Origin: Streptomyces wedmorensis | GTDB taxonomy: Bacteria > Actinomycetota > Actinomycetes > Streptomycetales > Streptomycetaceae | Length of the DNA stretch: 31,129 nucleotides | Assembly (NCBI RefSeq): GCF_000716445.1 | Contig: NZ_JNWK01000075.1 | Location: 1-31,129 of the forward strand | Direction: 5' to 3' | Shown here: one piece after another, positions 1 to 7,683 of the stretch | Position numbering within the stretch: the first letter of the stretch is position 1 | How the letters are laid out: each line of letters begins with the position of its first letter | The notes under the pieces: generated by a model | Told to the model about the DNA's origin: nothing | The model's database searches: none | What the model saw: the letters and a program-made list of their open reading frames with translations, nothing else | Program-made: the position numbers and the translations under genes

Positions 1-22
1 CGGGGGTGGCGAACTTCTGCAT
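1..22 (-). CDS. 5' end of a DUF4097-like protein gene (only 7 codons in window)
   Basis: A minus-strand ATG at 22-20 is preceded by a perfect AAGGAG ribosome binding site at 34-29 with a 6-base spacer. The seven visible codons read MQKFATP. This start resembles the N-terminus of Streptomyces DUF4097 (beta-strand repeat) proteins, which often begin MQKF-T-P. That recognition rests on seven residues and is from memory, so only the presence of a start is firm. The rest of the gene lies left of the window. A promoter and several palindromes lie just upstream. Confidence 0.5.
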
Positions 23-80
23 GTCCTGCTCCTTGTCCAGTGGCGGGCTCCCTGTCGGCCCGCTGTTTCTGATGAAGGAA

Positions 81-109
81 AAGCTACGTTGCGTTCGAGG
101 TTCTGGCAA
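81..109 (-). promoter_or_regulatory. Promoter for the minus-strand gene at the left edge
   Basis: On the minus strand, TTGCCA (109-104) and TAGCTT (86-81) are separated by exactly 17 bases. They fit the actinomycete housekeeping pattern TTGACN-17/18-TAGRRT. Transcription would start near position 75, leaving a leader of about 50 bases before the ATG at 22. The -35 hexamer lies inside the inverted repeat at 101-127. Confidence 0.5.
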
Positions 110-127
110 CGAGTTCGTTGCGCAGAA
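101..127. promoter_or_regulatory. Inverted repeat over the -35 box (candidate operator)
   Basis: GCAACGA (106-112) and TCGTTGC (115-121) form perfect 7-bp arms around GT. Outer TTCTG (101-105) and CAGAA (123-127) extend the symmetry with one unpaired base at 122. The element covers the -35 box of the minus-strand promoter, the position expected for a repressor site. The cognate regulator is not identifiable here. Confidence 0.5.
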
Positions 128-156
128 ACATGGAAGATGCAGGTCAGAGCCGAGAA

Positions 157-214
157 TTCATTGCAATGGTCCTGAATGGAATGCAACAACGACCGCGTTG
201 TTCATTGCAATGAA
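157..214. promoter_or_regulatory. Two copies of a CATTGCAATG palindrome flanking a small hairpin
   Basis: The 10-bp perfect palindrome CATTGCAATG occurs at 159-168 and 203-212. The second copy extends to the perfect 14-mer TTCATTGCAATGAA (201-214). The first copy matches 12 of those 14 (157-170). Between them, AACAACG (185-191) and CGTTGTT (196-202) pair around ACCG. Two identical palindromes 44 bp apart in AT-richer DNA look like a dimeric regulator's binding region. No gene starting nearby on the plus strand explains them. They lie 50-100 bp upstream of the minus-strand -35 box. Confidence 0.45.
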
Positions 215-941
215 CTGGGAGTGAACGCTCTGGGGCGAGGGCGGGGGCGACGGTGAGGGGAGCTGCGGTGCGGTGGCTCTGAGGGCCGGCCTGGGCGCCA
301 TGGCGCGAGTGAGCAGGGCCGTCAGGTCGACGTGTTGGAGTTGCTCTGCCCGTACCTGGCGGCGGCCGTCGTAGCCGCGGCCGAGCTGCTGGAGGGCTGG
401 GCCGCGTCGACGACGCGCCCGGGGTCACCAGGGTCCGCGTGGGTGGCCGGACACCCGGAGGCCCGGGAGTCCGGCACACGCCTGCCCGCCCGGCACGGCC
501 GCGCCGAAGAGGCGTCCTTCATCCTGCTGCGCCCGCGCATCAGTGAGCAGGCCTCCGCCGTGGCGTTGGTCGGCATCGCGGCCGACGCCAACCGACCGCG
601 ACGAGGAAGCCACCGCGCTGCTCGCCACCCAGGTCGAGCACCTGTGTCCCGACCTGCGTGGTGCTGCCGGGGGATCGGTCCTGACACGGCGATCGGGCTG
701 CTCGCCGCGATCCGCGAGCGTCAGGGCCACACCGACGGCGCGAACGCCCCGTGGCACACAAGCGGCACCACGTTGCTCAATCGTGAGCAACCGGCCGCAC
801 TGCCGGCACGGCATGGCCGCACCGACGAGCTTCGGGCGGCTGCGTACGGGACGGACCTGGAGCAGACCCAGAACGGACTGCGCTACCGGGCTGTACGCCT
901 TCCGTCGTGCCAGGGGCGGCGGGGCGGGTGATCCTGAAGGC
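215..941. other. Long intergenic stretch; possible decayed transposase fragment
   Basis: No intact gene is supported here. Translation of the plus strand from 332 begins with a hydrophobic LELLCPYLA segment followed by TRPGSP and GHPEAR. This is faintly reminiscent of the N-terminus of ISL3-type transposases, but the zinc-binding cysteines are missing and the match soon fails. The frame leading into the next gene stays open back to 543, but codes for low-complexity Arg/Pro/Thr sequence there. I treat it as non-coding or decayed DNA. Confidence 0.3.
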
Positions 942-3251
942 ATGGCTGGCGCGTTCCTGCGACGCCCGTCGCCCGCCTACAAGGCGGCGGCGCGACGGGC
1001 TCTGCGCGTCACGATCGCCGCAACGGCCGGGTTCTACGTGCTTCTCTACGGTTTCGACTCGGCGGTCGGTGCGACGTACGCGCTGTTCGGCGCGATCGCC
1101 ATGGCCGGGCTGTCCCATCTGCCCGGATCCGGACGCCAGCGGGCCGTGCTGCTGGCGGGCGTGGTGCCCGTGTGCTGGGTGCTGATCACGCTCGGCACCT
1201 ACCTGTCCGTGCGGACGTGGAGTGCCGTCCTCGGCATGCTGGTCGTCGGCTTCGCGCTGGCGTTCATGGCCGTCGGAGGGCCACGGTTCGCGGGCGGGGC
1301 CACGGGGCTGCAGCTGATGTACATCTTGCCGTCGTTCCCGCCCTACGACCCCGCCTCGCTGGGCGAACGGCTGGCGGGGGCGACCCTCGGGCTCGTCCTG
1401 CTGACCATCGCGGAGATGACACTGCTGCCCGAGCCGGCGGCCCTGCCCTACCGCGAACGGGTCGCCCGGGCCGCCGAAAGCGCGGCGCGCTGCGCGGACC
1501 GGCTGCGCTCCGCCCCGTACACGCTGCCGGAGGCCACGCTGGGCATCGCCCAGGCCTTGAGCACGGGGTTGCGTTCCTCCCAAATTCCCGAGGCGGAACG
1601 GCCGGCCGGGGCGGGCCTGCGGCCGAGGGCGCTGGCCCACGCGGGCCTGGCGACGCGCACCCTGCTCGGTCGGCTGAAGGTGCTGCCGCCACCTCGCCCG
1701 GGTGCCGTTACGCCCCGGGAAGGCGGAGCCGGGTCCGGGACGACAGGGGGAGCGGAACGCGACGCGGCAGCGCGGGGCGCGGACCAGGACGGCGAAGCGG
1801 CAGAGGAGCACGTGGGCCGGAAAACCCGGGCGGGAGCGGCCGACGTGGCGCAGGACGGGGAACCGGACCCGCTGCGGGCGGTCGCGGACGCGGCGAGGGA
1901 GACCGCCGCCCGGCTACGCGGCAGCAGCCCCGATGGCCGGGCGCATGCCCGTCTGCGGCAGGTCCGTCGAAGCCTGACGGCGGCCGACGACGGCTCTCCT
2001 GCTGTACTGCGCCGCAATGCGGCGCTGCTGGAGGTGGCGGATGCCGCGCTGGCGATGTCCACCGCGGCCGACATCGCCGTACGGGGCCGGGCGGCCGGCG
2101 TATCGCCGTCGGGCCCGTTCTGGTACGCGCGGATGCGGGCACCGCAGCTGTGGTGGCGGCGCCTGTCGGGCCACGTCGGCGGCCGTTCGGTGTTCTTCCA
2201 GAACGCCGTACGGATCAGCCTGGCCTTGGCGGCGGCCCGGCTGATCGCGGGCATCGACACGCTCCCGCACGGCTTCTGGGTGCTGCTGGCCACCCTGACG
2301 CTGACACGTACGACGGTACGGGAGACCCGGGCGACGGAACGGAGGGCACTGACCGGCACCCTCGTCGGTGCACTGGCCGCGGCGGCGCTGCTGGCCGTGG
2401 CAGGTACCGACATCGAGGTCTACGCGGTGGCACTGCCGCCGCTGATGCTCCTCACCTTCACCCTGGGGCCCGTCAAGGGCGTCGGATGGGCGCAGGCGCT
2501 GTTCACGGTGGTGGTCTCCCTGGTCTTCGCGCAGCTGGCGCCGGCCACCTGGCAGCTCGCGGAGTTCCGGCTGCTCGACGTGCTGACCGGCAGCGCGATC
2601 GGTGCCGTGTTCGGGCTGCTGGCCTGGCCGCGGGGCGCCCATGACGAGTTGCGGCGGTCGGTCGCGGAGCTGCTGCGGACCGCCGCGGAAATCGTCGTGG
2701 CCACGACGGCGCAGATCACGGCAGGCGGCCGCCGCGTACCTCTGGCCACCGCGCCGGGCCACCGTTCGCTTCAGCACGCGTTGGTCATGGCGGAGTCGGC
2801 GTACGCGCAGTACCAGAGCGAACCCGCGGGGCCCACTCCGCCGCCGGCGGGCCAGGACTGGCAGGCCGCGCTGATCGCCGGGCACCACACGCTGTGGGGC
2901 GCCGACCGACTTCTCGTACCTCCCGAGCCCCTCGTGGTTCCGCCGCTGGGGAGACAGGCCGCGGAGTCCGTCATCAGCACGGGCGACCGGGTCGCGGCGA
3001 GCATGCTGCTCACCTCCGCCCGGACGGATCCCACCGGGGACACTGCGGAAGCGCCCGCACCCCACCACTCCTCGATGCCCTCCACCGCCCTCGCCGACGA
3101 CCCGCCAGGCGCGCCTCGGGTGTACTACGCGACCGTGTCCTGGCTGGCCGCGCTGACGACGGACCTGGCACGGCTCGATGGCGGAAGCGACGGCGACAGC
3201 GGTGCCGACCCACCGGCGGCGACCGGCTGGGACGCGGTGGCATCCACGTGA
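942..3251 (+). CDS. FUSC-family inner-membrane protein
   Basis: This 769-residue protein has two membrane blocks. The N-terminal block (about residues 18-165) holds roughly six hydrophobic segments. A soluble region follows, with a charged low-complexity linker at about 250-310. The C-terminal block (about 417-560) contains a basic FUSC_2-type motif, with RRALTGTLVGA following the first helix of that block. This arrangement is typical of fusaric-acid-resistance (FUSC) and aromatic-acid exporter-like proteins. The substrate cannot be inferred. ATG 942 was chosen because the hydrophobic domain begins right after it and GAAGG lies just upstream. The frame is open farther upstream, but that stretch does not look like protein. 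No membrane-fusion partner is encoded nearby. Alternative function: a membrane protein that shares only the FUSC fold. Confidence 0.8.
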   Translation: MAGAFLRRPSPAYKAAARRALRVTIAATAGFYVLLYGFDSAVGATYALFGAIAMAGLSHLPGSGRQRAVLLAGVVPVCWVLITLGTYLSVRTWSAVLGMLVVGFALAFMAVGGPRFAGGATGLQLMYILPSFPPYDPASLGERLAGATLGLVLLTIAEMTLLPEPAALPYRERVARAAESAARCADRLRSAPYTLPEATLGIAQALSTGLRSSQIPEAERPAGAGLRPRALAHAGLATRTLLGRLKVLPPPRPGAVTPREGGAGSGTTGGAERDAAARGADQDGEAAEEHVGRKTRAGAADVAQDGEPDPLRAVADAARETAARLRGSSPDGRAHARLRQVRRSLTAADDGSPAVLRRNAALLEVADAALAMSTAADIAVRGRAAGVSPSGPFWYARMRAPQLWWRRLSGHVGGRSVFFQNAVRISLALAAARLIAGIDTLPHGFWVLLATLTLTRTTVRETRATERRALTGTLVGALAAAALLAVAGTDIEVYAVALPPLMLLTFTLGPVKGVGWAQALFTVVVSLVFAQLAPATWQLAEFRLLDVLTGSAIGAVFGLLAWPRGAHDELRRSVAELLRTAAEIVVATTAQITAGGRRVPLATAPGHRSLQHALVMAESAYAQYQSEPAGPTPPPAGQDWQAALIAGHHTLWGADRLLVPPEPLVVPPLGRQAAESVISTGDRVAASMLLTSARTDPTGDTAEAPAPHHSSMPSTALADDPPGAPRVYYATVSWLAALTTDLARLDGGSDGDSGADPPAATGWDAVAST

Positions 3252-3267
3252 CGCCGGGGCCTGACCT

Positions 3268-3284
3268 ACGCCTGTCAAAGGCGT
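3268..3284 (+). terminator. Weak hairpin after the FUSC gene
   Basis: ACGCCT (3268-3273) and AGGCGT (3279-3284) form a 6-bp stem 17 bases past the FUSC stop codon. There is no T-tract. It may terminate transcription between the convergent genes, but the support is structural only. Confidence 0.25.
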
Positions 3285-3453
3285 GTCCGTGCCGGCCGAA
3301 GGCGCCGCCGACATCGACACCGGGTTCGTTCTCCCGCACCGCAGGCTCCCCGCGCGGTGTCGACGCGCATGACGCAACGGGCGGCCCGGACGCGACCTCG
3401 ACTGGTGGGCCGGCGTACTCGGACCTCCACCTCGCCTCATGAGTCACACAACG

Positions 3454-4029
3454 TCAGGCCGTGGACCGACCGTTGAAGTGGTACTCCTCGGAGGGCATCG
3501 AGTCCCATTCGGTATTCGCGCCGTCGCGCGTCACCATGAACAACGGACGCGATCGAAGGAGCGGCCCGACCAGTTGCCCGCGCATGACGACCCCGGGATC
3601 ATCGGGTCCTGCGTAGCCCTCGGGCGTGTAGCGGAAGTACACGTTCATTGCCTCGGCATACGCGATTGCGTCGCTCTCCAGCTCCGACAGGTCTCTCCCG
3701 ACCAGCGGGATACCGTGGTACGCGACCTGGGGGCCGTTCACGGCATCGACAGCGATGCAGAACAGCCCCGCAGCTTGGCTCACGTAGGTTGTGACGGCAG
3801 GTGGAGAAGCAGCCACCCCGCGACGGCGGACCTCGACCTTCCAAGTCGGCGAGAAGATCGTGTGGCCCTGTGCGCCATCGCTGACCTTCGTCTGGCCGAC
3901 TGTCTCAGCCGCCTCGACCACTTCGTCGACGGTCATACCGAACCGGAGCGGTCCGACGCCGACAGCCGGCGCATAAAACCACTCGTCCCGTCCGGCGACT
4001 CCGAACTCGGCTTCGGCCTTGAACGCCAT
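3454..4029 (-). CDS. Hypothetical protein of unknown family
   Basis: I do not recognise this 191-residue protein. It has no signal peptide or membrane segment and a globular composition. A stretch near the N-terminus (VGPLRFGMTVDEVVEAAE) resembles the 'small-residue, GMT, hydrophobic, E-V' patterns seen in some polymorphic-toxin immunity proteins, which is suggestive only. The start at 4029 is preferred because GAGGGG sits 5 bases upstream. An alternative ATG at 4074 would add 15 residues and overlap the preceding minus-strand ORF by 4 bases (ATGA). The opposite-strand reading of the same DNA lacks protein character. Confidence 0.7.
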   Translation of the reverse strand: MAFKAEAEFGVAGRDEWFYAPAVGVGPLRFGMTVDEVVEAAETVGQTKVSDGAQGHTIFSPTWKVEVRRRGVAASPPAVTTYVSQAAGLFCIAVDAVNGPQVAYHGIPLVGRDLSELESDAIAYAEAMNVYFRYTPEGYAGPDDPGVVMRGQLVGPLLRSRPLFMVTRDGANTEWDSMPSEEYHFNGRSTA

Positions 4030-4070
4030 GGTCGCCCCTCGAAAGACACCTGAGAACTTGCCGGCGCCCA

Positions 4071-4373
4071 TCATGTCAATCCCCGATCAGCAGACTGCCG
4101 GGCGCGAAGGGCTGTGAGCTCGGCGATCGCCTCCGGCGACGGCTTCCGGTGCCCGCGCGACGGCTGGCTGACGGGCGACTCTGCAGGTCCGTCGCTCCGT
4201 TGCTGTTCAGCCCGACGAGGGTGAGGAACCTCGGCGAGCAGATCTGTCCCATCCCTGAGCGAGGGGCGGGGATTTTCAGGGCTCTGACCGGACTTCCATG
4301 AAGTTCCGGTTCGCCCAGCCCCCGGCCACAGTTGATGCCCGGTTCGGCCCACCGGTGCGTCTATCCAGGTCAC
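4071..4373 (-). CDS. Short ORF upstream of the hypothetical; possible gene remnant
   Basis: This 100-codon ORF ends in a TGA overlapping the alternative ATG (4074) of the next gene, a spacing typical of coupled genes. Its last 30 codons (SPEAIAELTALRARQ) use mostly G/C third positions and look helical. The N-terminal 60 residues are polar and low in complexity. It could be the 3' remnant of a longer gene once upstream of the neighbour, or non-coding DNA. No family is recognised. Confidence 0.25.
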   Translation of the reverse strand: MTWIDAPVGRTGHQLWPGAGRTGTSWKSGQSPENPRPSLRDGTDLLAEVPHPRRAEQQRSDGPAESPVSQPSRGHRKPSPEAIAELTALRARQSADRGLT

Positions 4374-4459
4374 CTCCGGACGTCACCCGAGCGAGAGGCG
4401 TCCGGTGGGGGTATGTCGTTTCGCGCAAGGTGACCCTGGGATCCATGAGGAGATCAGCT

Positions 4460-4744
4460 ATGTACGCGGTGATTCGGCGTTACGAAGGAGTGACGGACTC
4501 TGCCGAGGCAGGGCGTCGAGTGGACGAGGGATTCGTGCCTCTCCTCCGCCGGGTCCCCGGCTTCGTGGCTTACTACTGGGTGGACGCCGGGAACGGAGTG
4601 ATGGTCTCTACCAGCGTCTTTGAAGACCAGTCCGGGGCCGAAGAGTCGATCAAGCGGGCGGCCGACTTCGTAAGGGAAAACCTCGCGCCGCTGCTCCCCA
4701 ACGGTCCTCAGGTCACAGCCGGCCCGGTTGTGGCTGCTGGGTAG
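4460..4744 (+). CDS. Small ABM-like (antibiotic biosynthesis monooxygenase fold) protein
   Basis: This 94-residue protein starts MYAVIRRYEGV, with GAGGAG (4447-4452) seven bases before the ATG. The central FVPLLRRVPGFVAYYW segment, followed by VMVSTSVFEDQ, has the layout of the dimeric ferredoxin-like ABM/Dabb fold: strand, helix with R-x-PGF, paired strands, then a helix. Such proteins are cytosolic dimers that are often without known catalysis. It stands alone, with a hairpin about 100 bp downstream. The function of this copy is not known. Confidence 0.75.
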   Translation: MYAVIRRYEGVTDSAEAGRRVDEGFVPLLRRVPGFVAYYWVDAGNGVMVSTSVFEDQSGAEESIKRAADFVRENLAPLLPNGPQVTAGPVVAAG

Positions 4745-4844
4745 CGATCTGCGAAGTGGGTCGCTGGATCCCAACCACCTCCACTGCGACGATCCAGCCC
4801 TTCACGGAAATCCGGTGAGAGCCATCTTCGGCGAGCCCCATCAT

Positions 4845-4869
4845 GGTCTGTTCCCGTCAGGAACAGACC
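4845..4869. terminator. 10-bp perfect hairpin between convergent genes
   Basis: GGTCTGTTCC (4845-4854) and GGAACAGACC (4860-4869) pair perfectly around CGTCA. The hairpin lies between the end of the plus-strand ABM-like gene (4744) and the end of the minus-strand gene (5001), so it could serve both. It has no T-tract, which is common for actinomycete terminators. Confidence 0.5.
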
Positions 4870-5000
4870 AGGGACGCTGCGCCGGGCTTGTACTCCTCGC
4901 CTGTGTGGGGATGGCCTCAGGCAGGCGACATCCGCTGCACCGAGCTCACACACTGATCCGCCCGGCCGGGTATGCCGGGGGTCGCGCGCTCGCGGACGGG

Positions 5001-5546
5001 TCAATCCGTACGGCGCAGGTGTCGTGCGGCAAGGTAACCGCCGGCCACGGTGGCCCCGACGGACAGGGCAAGGCCTACGCCCAGACTGAGACCGGACGGA
5101 CGGAACGCTCCGCCGACCCCCGCCCGTGTGCCGCGGCTCGGAACGACAGGTGCGGGAACGACGGGGGCCGCCGACTGCGCAGTGGCGGTCCCCGGGGCCA
5201 GTGGCCGAACGGCTGGAGCGCTGGGGCCCACCGGCGGTACCGTCTCCATGCTGCGCCTGGGCAGTGCTTCGCAGGCGATGCCGTCATCGGGGCCCTGGTC
5301 TTCGTCGAGCCGGTTCGGGTCGCTGGTGTCTCGGTCTCCTCTCGCCTTCGCCTGCTCTCTTCGCTCCCCCGAGCGCGCGCGAGGTTCGGGTGTGTCCTCC
5401 GCCCGCTCGCTGCCCGCGGGGATGGTCCCCGCGCCCCGGCGGATCGCCGTCTCCCAGATGAAGTGCTGCCGACCACCCGTCCCCGTGGGGAAGGCCCCTT
5501 GCTCCCGCAGGCGGGAGCTTTGCCGTGGTGAGTCGCGCTCGGGCAC
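5001..5546 (-). CDS. Pro/Ala-rich protein with a C-terminal membrane helix; N-terminus uncertain
   Basis: The last 45 residues contain one clear hydrophobic helix (LSLGVGLALSVGATVAGGYL) followed by a basic tail (RHLRRTD). A Pro/Ala/Val-rich linker (about residues 100-140) precedes it. This is the layout of an exported protein anchored at its C-terminus. No signal peptide is visible in this frame: the first 95 residues from the GTG at 5546 are charged and low in complexity. The start may therefore be wrong, or the 5' part may be frameshifted or lost. A strong hairpin (5501-5518) lies within the first codons, which also argues that the true coding part begins later. The function is unknown. Confidence 0.45.
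   Translation of the reverse strand: MPERDSPRQSSRLREQGAFPTGTGGRQHFIWETAIRRGAGTIPAGSERAEDTPEPRARSGERREQAKARGDRDTSDPNRLDEDQGPDDGIACEALPRRSMETVPPVGPSAPAVRPLAPGTATAQSAAPVVPAPVVPSRGTRAGVGGAFRPSGLSLGVGLALSVGATVAGGYLAARHLRRTD
5501..5518. terminator. Perfect GC hairpin inside the 5' end of the minus-strand ORF
   Basis: GCTCCCGC (5501-5508) and GCGGGAGC (5511-5518) form an 8-bp palindromic stem, followed on the plus strand by TTTG. It looks like an intrinsic terminator but no plus-strand gene ends here. On the minus strand it would sit 28 bases after the GTG at 5546. Confidence 0.35.
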
Positions 5547-5662
5547 GTCTCCGCGTGCATGGTGGTGTCATGGCGTGGTGCCGGCGGGCTGGCGCTTCGG
5601 GATCTTGAGGCCGGCCGGGGTGAACTATCTTGGGCGGCAGTGAGACGAGAGGGAGGCTCCCT

Positions 5663-6595
5663 GTGGCATCCGGGCAGCAGGCGCGTGCTCAGGCAGCCGC
5701 GATCACGTCGGGCAGGCGGTCGTCCGGGGCCGAGGGCGAGACGGCTTCTCCTGCCGAGCGGGTGGGGGCGTTGTTCGGCGGGCATCGGTTGTCTCCCGCG
5801 CAGCGGCGTATTGCCCGGTTCCTGACCGATCACCTCACGGAGGCCGCGTTTCTGTCCATCACCGAGCTTGCGGAGCGGGTGGGGGTCAGCCAGCCGTCGG
5901 TGACCCGGTTTGCGACTTCGCTGGGGTTCAGTGGCTACCCGGCGCTCCGGGAGGCGCTGCAGCCCATCGCGCTCAGTGCGGTCGCGGGTGTACCGGGTGA
6001 GGGGGAGGAGCGGCATCGTAACGAGCTCCAGTCGGCGATCGATGCCGAGATCGAGAACCTGACGTCCCTGCGGCGTGCGCTCGCGGACCCCGACCGGATC
6101 GTCGGCATCGGCCGCGAGCTGGCGAGGTCCGTGCCCCTGACGGTCGTGGGCCTGCGGATCTCGGTCTCTCTCGCCGAGTACTTCGCGTACGCGGCGCGGC
6201 GCATCCATCCTGATGTCCGGGTGGTGACGCGGGGTGGCAGCGTCGCCTACGACGGGCTGCTCCAGGCGCGCGAGGCGGGCGGCACATGGGCGCTGGCCTT
6301 CGCGATGCCGCGGCACGCCCGAGAGACCCTCGCGCTCGTGCGTGCCGCCCGCGGTGTCGGCCTGCGCGTCGCCTTGATCACGGACCTCGCGCTCGGGCCG
6401 CTGGCCGAGGAGGCCGACGAGGTGTTCACCGCGGGCACCGGCTCGCGGCTCGTCTTCGACTCCTACGCGGCGCCGGGGGTGCTGTCCGCGGCCATCCTCC
6501 AGGCCATGGCGGACGCGGACCCGGAGCGTACGCAGACACGGCTTGAGAAGTACGAGCAGGCGGCGGAGCAGCACGACTTCTTCCTGGACGACTGA
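5663..6595 (+). CDS. MurR/RpiR-family transcriptional regulator (HTH + SIS)
   Basis: This 310-residue protein has an RpiR-type helix-turn-helix at about residues 64-90 (ITELAERVGVSQPSVTRF), followed by a SIS phosphosugar-binding domain at about 145-280. Family members bind DNA as dimers and respond to phosphosugars or other small ligands at the SIS domain. GTG 5663 is chosen because GGGAGG (5651-5656) precedes it by 6 bases; a TTG 11 codons upstream lacks this. A perfect palindrome 70 bp past the stop (6667-6680) resembles operators of this family. The gene the regulator once controlled may have stood there. Its ligand cannot be read from the sequence. Confidence 0.85.
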   Translation: MASGQQARAQAAAITSGRRSSGAEGETASPAERVGALFGGHRLSPAQRRIARFLTDHLTEAAFLSITELAERVGVSQPSVTRFATSLGFSGYPALREALQPIALSAVAGVPGEGEERHRNELQSAIDAEIENLTSLRRALADPDRIVGIGRELARSVPLTVVGLRISVSLAEYFAYAARRIHPDVRVVTRGGSVAYDGLLQAREAGGTWALAFAMPRHARETLALVRAARGVGLRVALITDLALGPLAEEADEVFTAGTGSRLVFDSYAAPGVLSAAILQAMADADPERTQTRLEKYEQAAEQHDFFLDD

Positions 6596-6666
6596 GACCG
6601 GCCGGCACTGACACCGACCGAAGCACCTGAAGAGGTGGGTCCTGGGCTTCGCCGTGATCGTTTGGA

Positions 6667-6680
6667 ATGAAAATTTTCAT
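6667..6680. promoter_or_regulatory. Perfect 14-bp palindrome ATGAAAATTTTCAT (candidate RpiR-type operator)
   Basis: The sequence is completely self-complementary and sits in AT-rich DNA in an otherwise GC-rich region. MurR/RpiR regulators commonly bind TGAAA-TTTCA type dyads. The regulator gene at 5663-6595 ends 71 bp upstream, so autogenous or local use is plausible but not proven. Confidence 0.5.
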
Positions 6681-6684
6681 ACCC

Positions 6685-6713
6685 TTGCCTACTTGGCGGT
6701 ATATATATTTACT
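6685..6713 (+). promoter_or_regulatory. Candidate plus-strand promoter beside the palindrome
   Basis: TTGCCT (6685-6690) and TTTACT (6708-6713) are 17 bases apart, with a TATATATA run just before the -10. The palindrome ends 4 bases upstream of the -35 box. No intact gene follows. Confidence 0.35.
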
Positions 6714-7000
6714 ACAGGAGCCCCTGAAGGCCGAACAGAACATCGAAGGCCGCCCCCTCCTCCTCGGACGGCGCCGATGTCTCGACGGTCTGCGCCGCGT
6801 GATCGCGGACGCTCTGTAGCGGCCCCGATCAACCCCTGGGTCGGGGCCGCAACACAGAGCCGCACCCGCACGACCGGCCCAGCTCAAGCGGTGGGCGCTG
6901 CCCCGCCCCCTCGCCCTTTTGAACGGCACCTCCGCGACCACCGGGCGGCGCGCCTGGCAAGCGGAGACACCACCAAGGCAGCCAAGGCCCGGGCCGATCT

Positions 7001-7135
7001 GACTCTGTCCGCCGGCGGGGCGACCAGGGCCGGCTGGTCCTTGTGCGTGCCGGGTCCCTCGACGATCAGCTACGGATCGAGGTCCACGACAGCGGCGAGA
7101 CCTCGCCGGCGCGGCGGGTTCGCGCACAAGGGACG
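7001..7135 (+). pseudogene. Fragment of an HATPase_c (RsbW/SpoIIAB-like) ATP-binding protein
   Basis: In the frame beginning at 7001 the peptide includes GRLVLVRAGSLDDQLRIEVH followed by DSGE. This matches the strand-strand-D-x-G core of Streptomyces anti-sigma-factor-type ATP-binding proteins (typically LRIEV-D-S/T). There is no start codon, no N-box asparagine region and no C-terminal glycine loops. The frame runs on into DNA that also encodes the lipoprotein's 3' end on the other strand. It is best read as a leftover from a rearrangement. Confidence 0.35.
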
Positions 7136-7154
7136 CACGTCGGTGTGAAGCTGT

Positions 7155-7683
7155 TCAGCCGCTCTGGGCGCTGGTCAGTCGGTCGACCTGCTTCTTGACG
7201 AGGTCGAGGGGAAACTCGGCCTTCCGGCCGGCATCCAGTACCTGGAAGCTCGCCGTGACGTTGCCGGTCCGGACGAAGACGTGGTGTTCGTCCCGCGGTC
7301 CGCCTCCGTCCGGCAGCGGCATGGTCGGGTGAAAGCTGAGGGCTTCGTCGCCCACGGACGAAAGCAGAGGCGGTCTCGGAGCCGAGCACGTCGAGGGCCC
7401 TTTGACAGGAGGCATCGGTAACCGGTGGGAATCTCTTCTGCCCGCTCTTCGGGCCGGGGTCCTGCACAGGAGTGCTGTGTGCCTGCGGCGCCTCGCCGTC
7501 CTTGAAGGCGAGAACCTTCAGTTGCTCTTTGGTCGGCGGGGGCTCAGACGATCTTGAGGTTGCGGCCGTGACTGAAGCGCCCGCGGGTCGGTCCGCCTCC
7601 GCGTCTGAACAGCCAGGGAGGACGAGGGCTGCAGCAACCATCGCGGTACTTGCCGACATCCACCGCTCTGTGAGCGCAGTCAT
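7155..7683 (-). pseudogene. Lipoprotein gene with a single-base frameshift
   Basis: From ATG 7683 (AGGTGG upstream) the protein begins with a lipoprotein signal whose lipobox is LPGC, followed by a Ser/Thr/Pro-rich linker. The frame holds to the codons for DVLGSETASA (about 7375), then becomes nonsense. The adjacent frame resumes good coding sequence (SSVGDEALSFHP onward) and ends with a normal stop at 7155. Removing one T from the TTT near 7373 restores a 175-residue protein (529 - 1 = 528 bases). It would be a membrane-anchored extracytoplasmic protein of unknown role. The cause is either true decay or a base-call error. Confidence 0.6.

Larger units (their letters stand above)
6596..6997. 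other. Gene-less stretch with an AT-rich promoter island
   Basis: The first 125 bases contain the palindrome and promoter listed separately. After them, a good AGGAG (6716-6720) is followed by CTG at 6724, not ATG or GTG. The short frame from that CTG stops after about 31 codons (TAG near 6817). The remaining sequence gives no convincing protein. It looks like the control region of a gene that has since been lost. Confidence 0.4.

Noticed and set aside
332..560. ISL3-type transposase N-terminus on the plus strand
   Set aside because: Only a weak resemblance; the cysteine pairs of the zinc motif are absent and no later part of the transposase follows.
543..941. In-frame upstream extension of the FUSC gene, which would give a 902-residue protein
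   Set aside because: The added 133 residues are Arg/Pro/Thr-rich low-complexity sequence, and a better start with the family's N-terminus lies at 942.
3439..4053. 204-codon plus-strand ORF
   Set aside because: It is the reverse of the minus-strand gene; the minus-strand reading has far better protein composition and a ribosome site.
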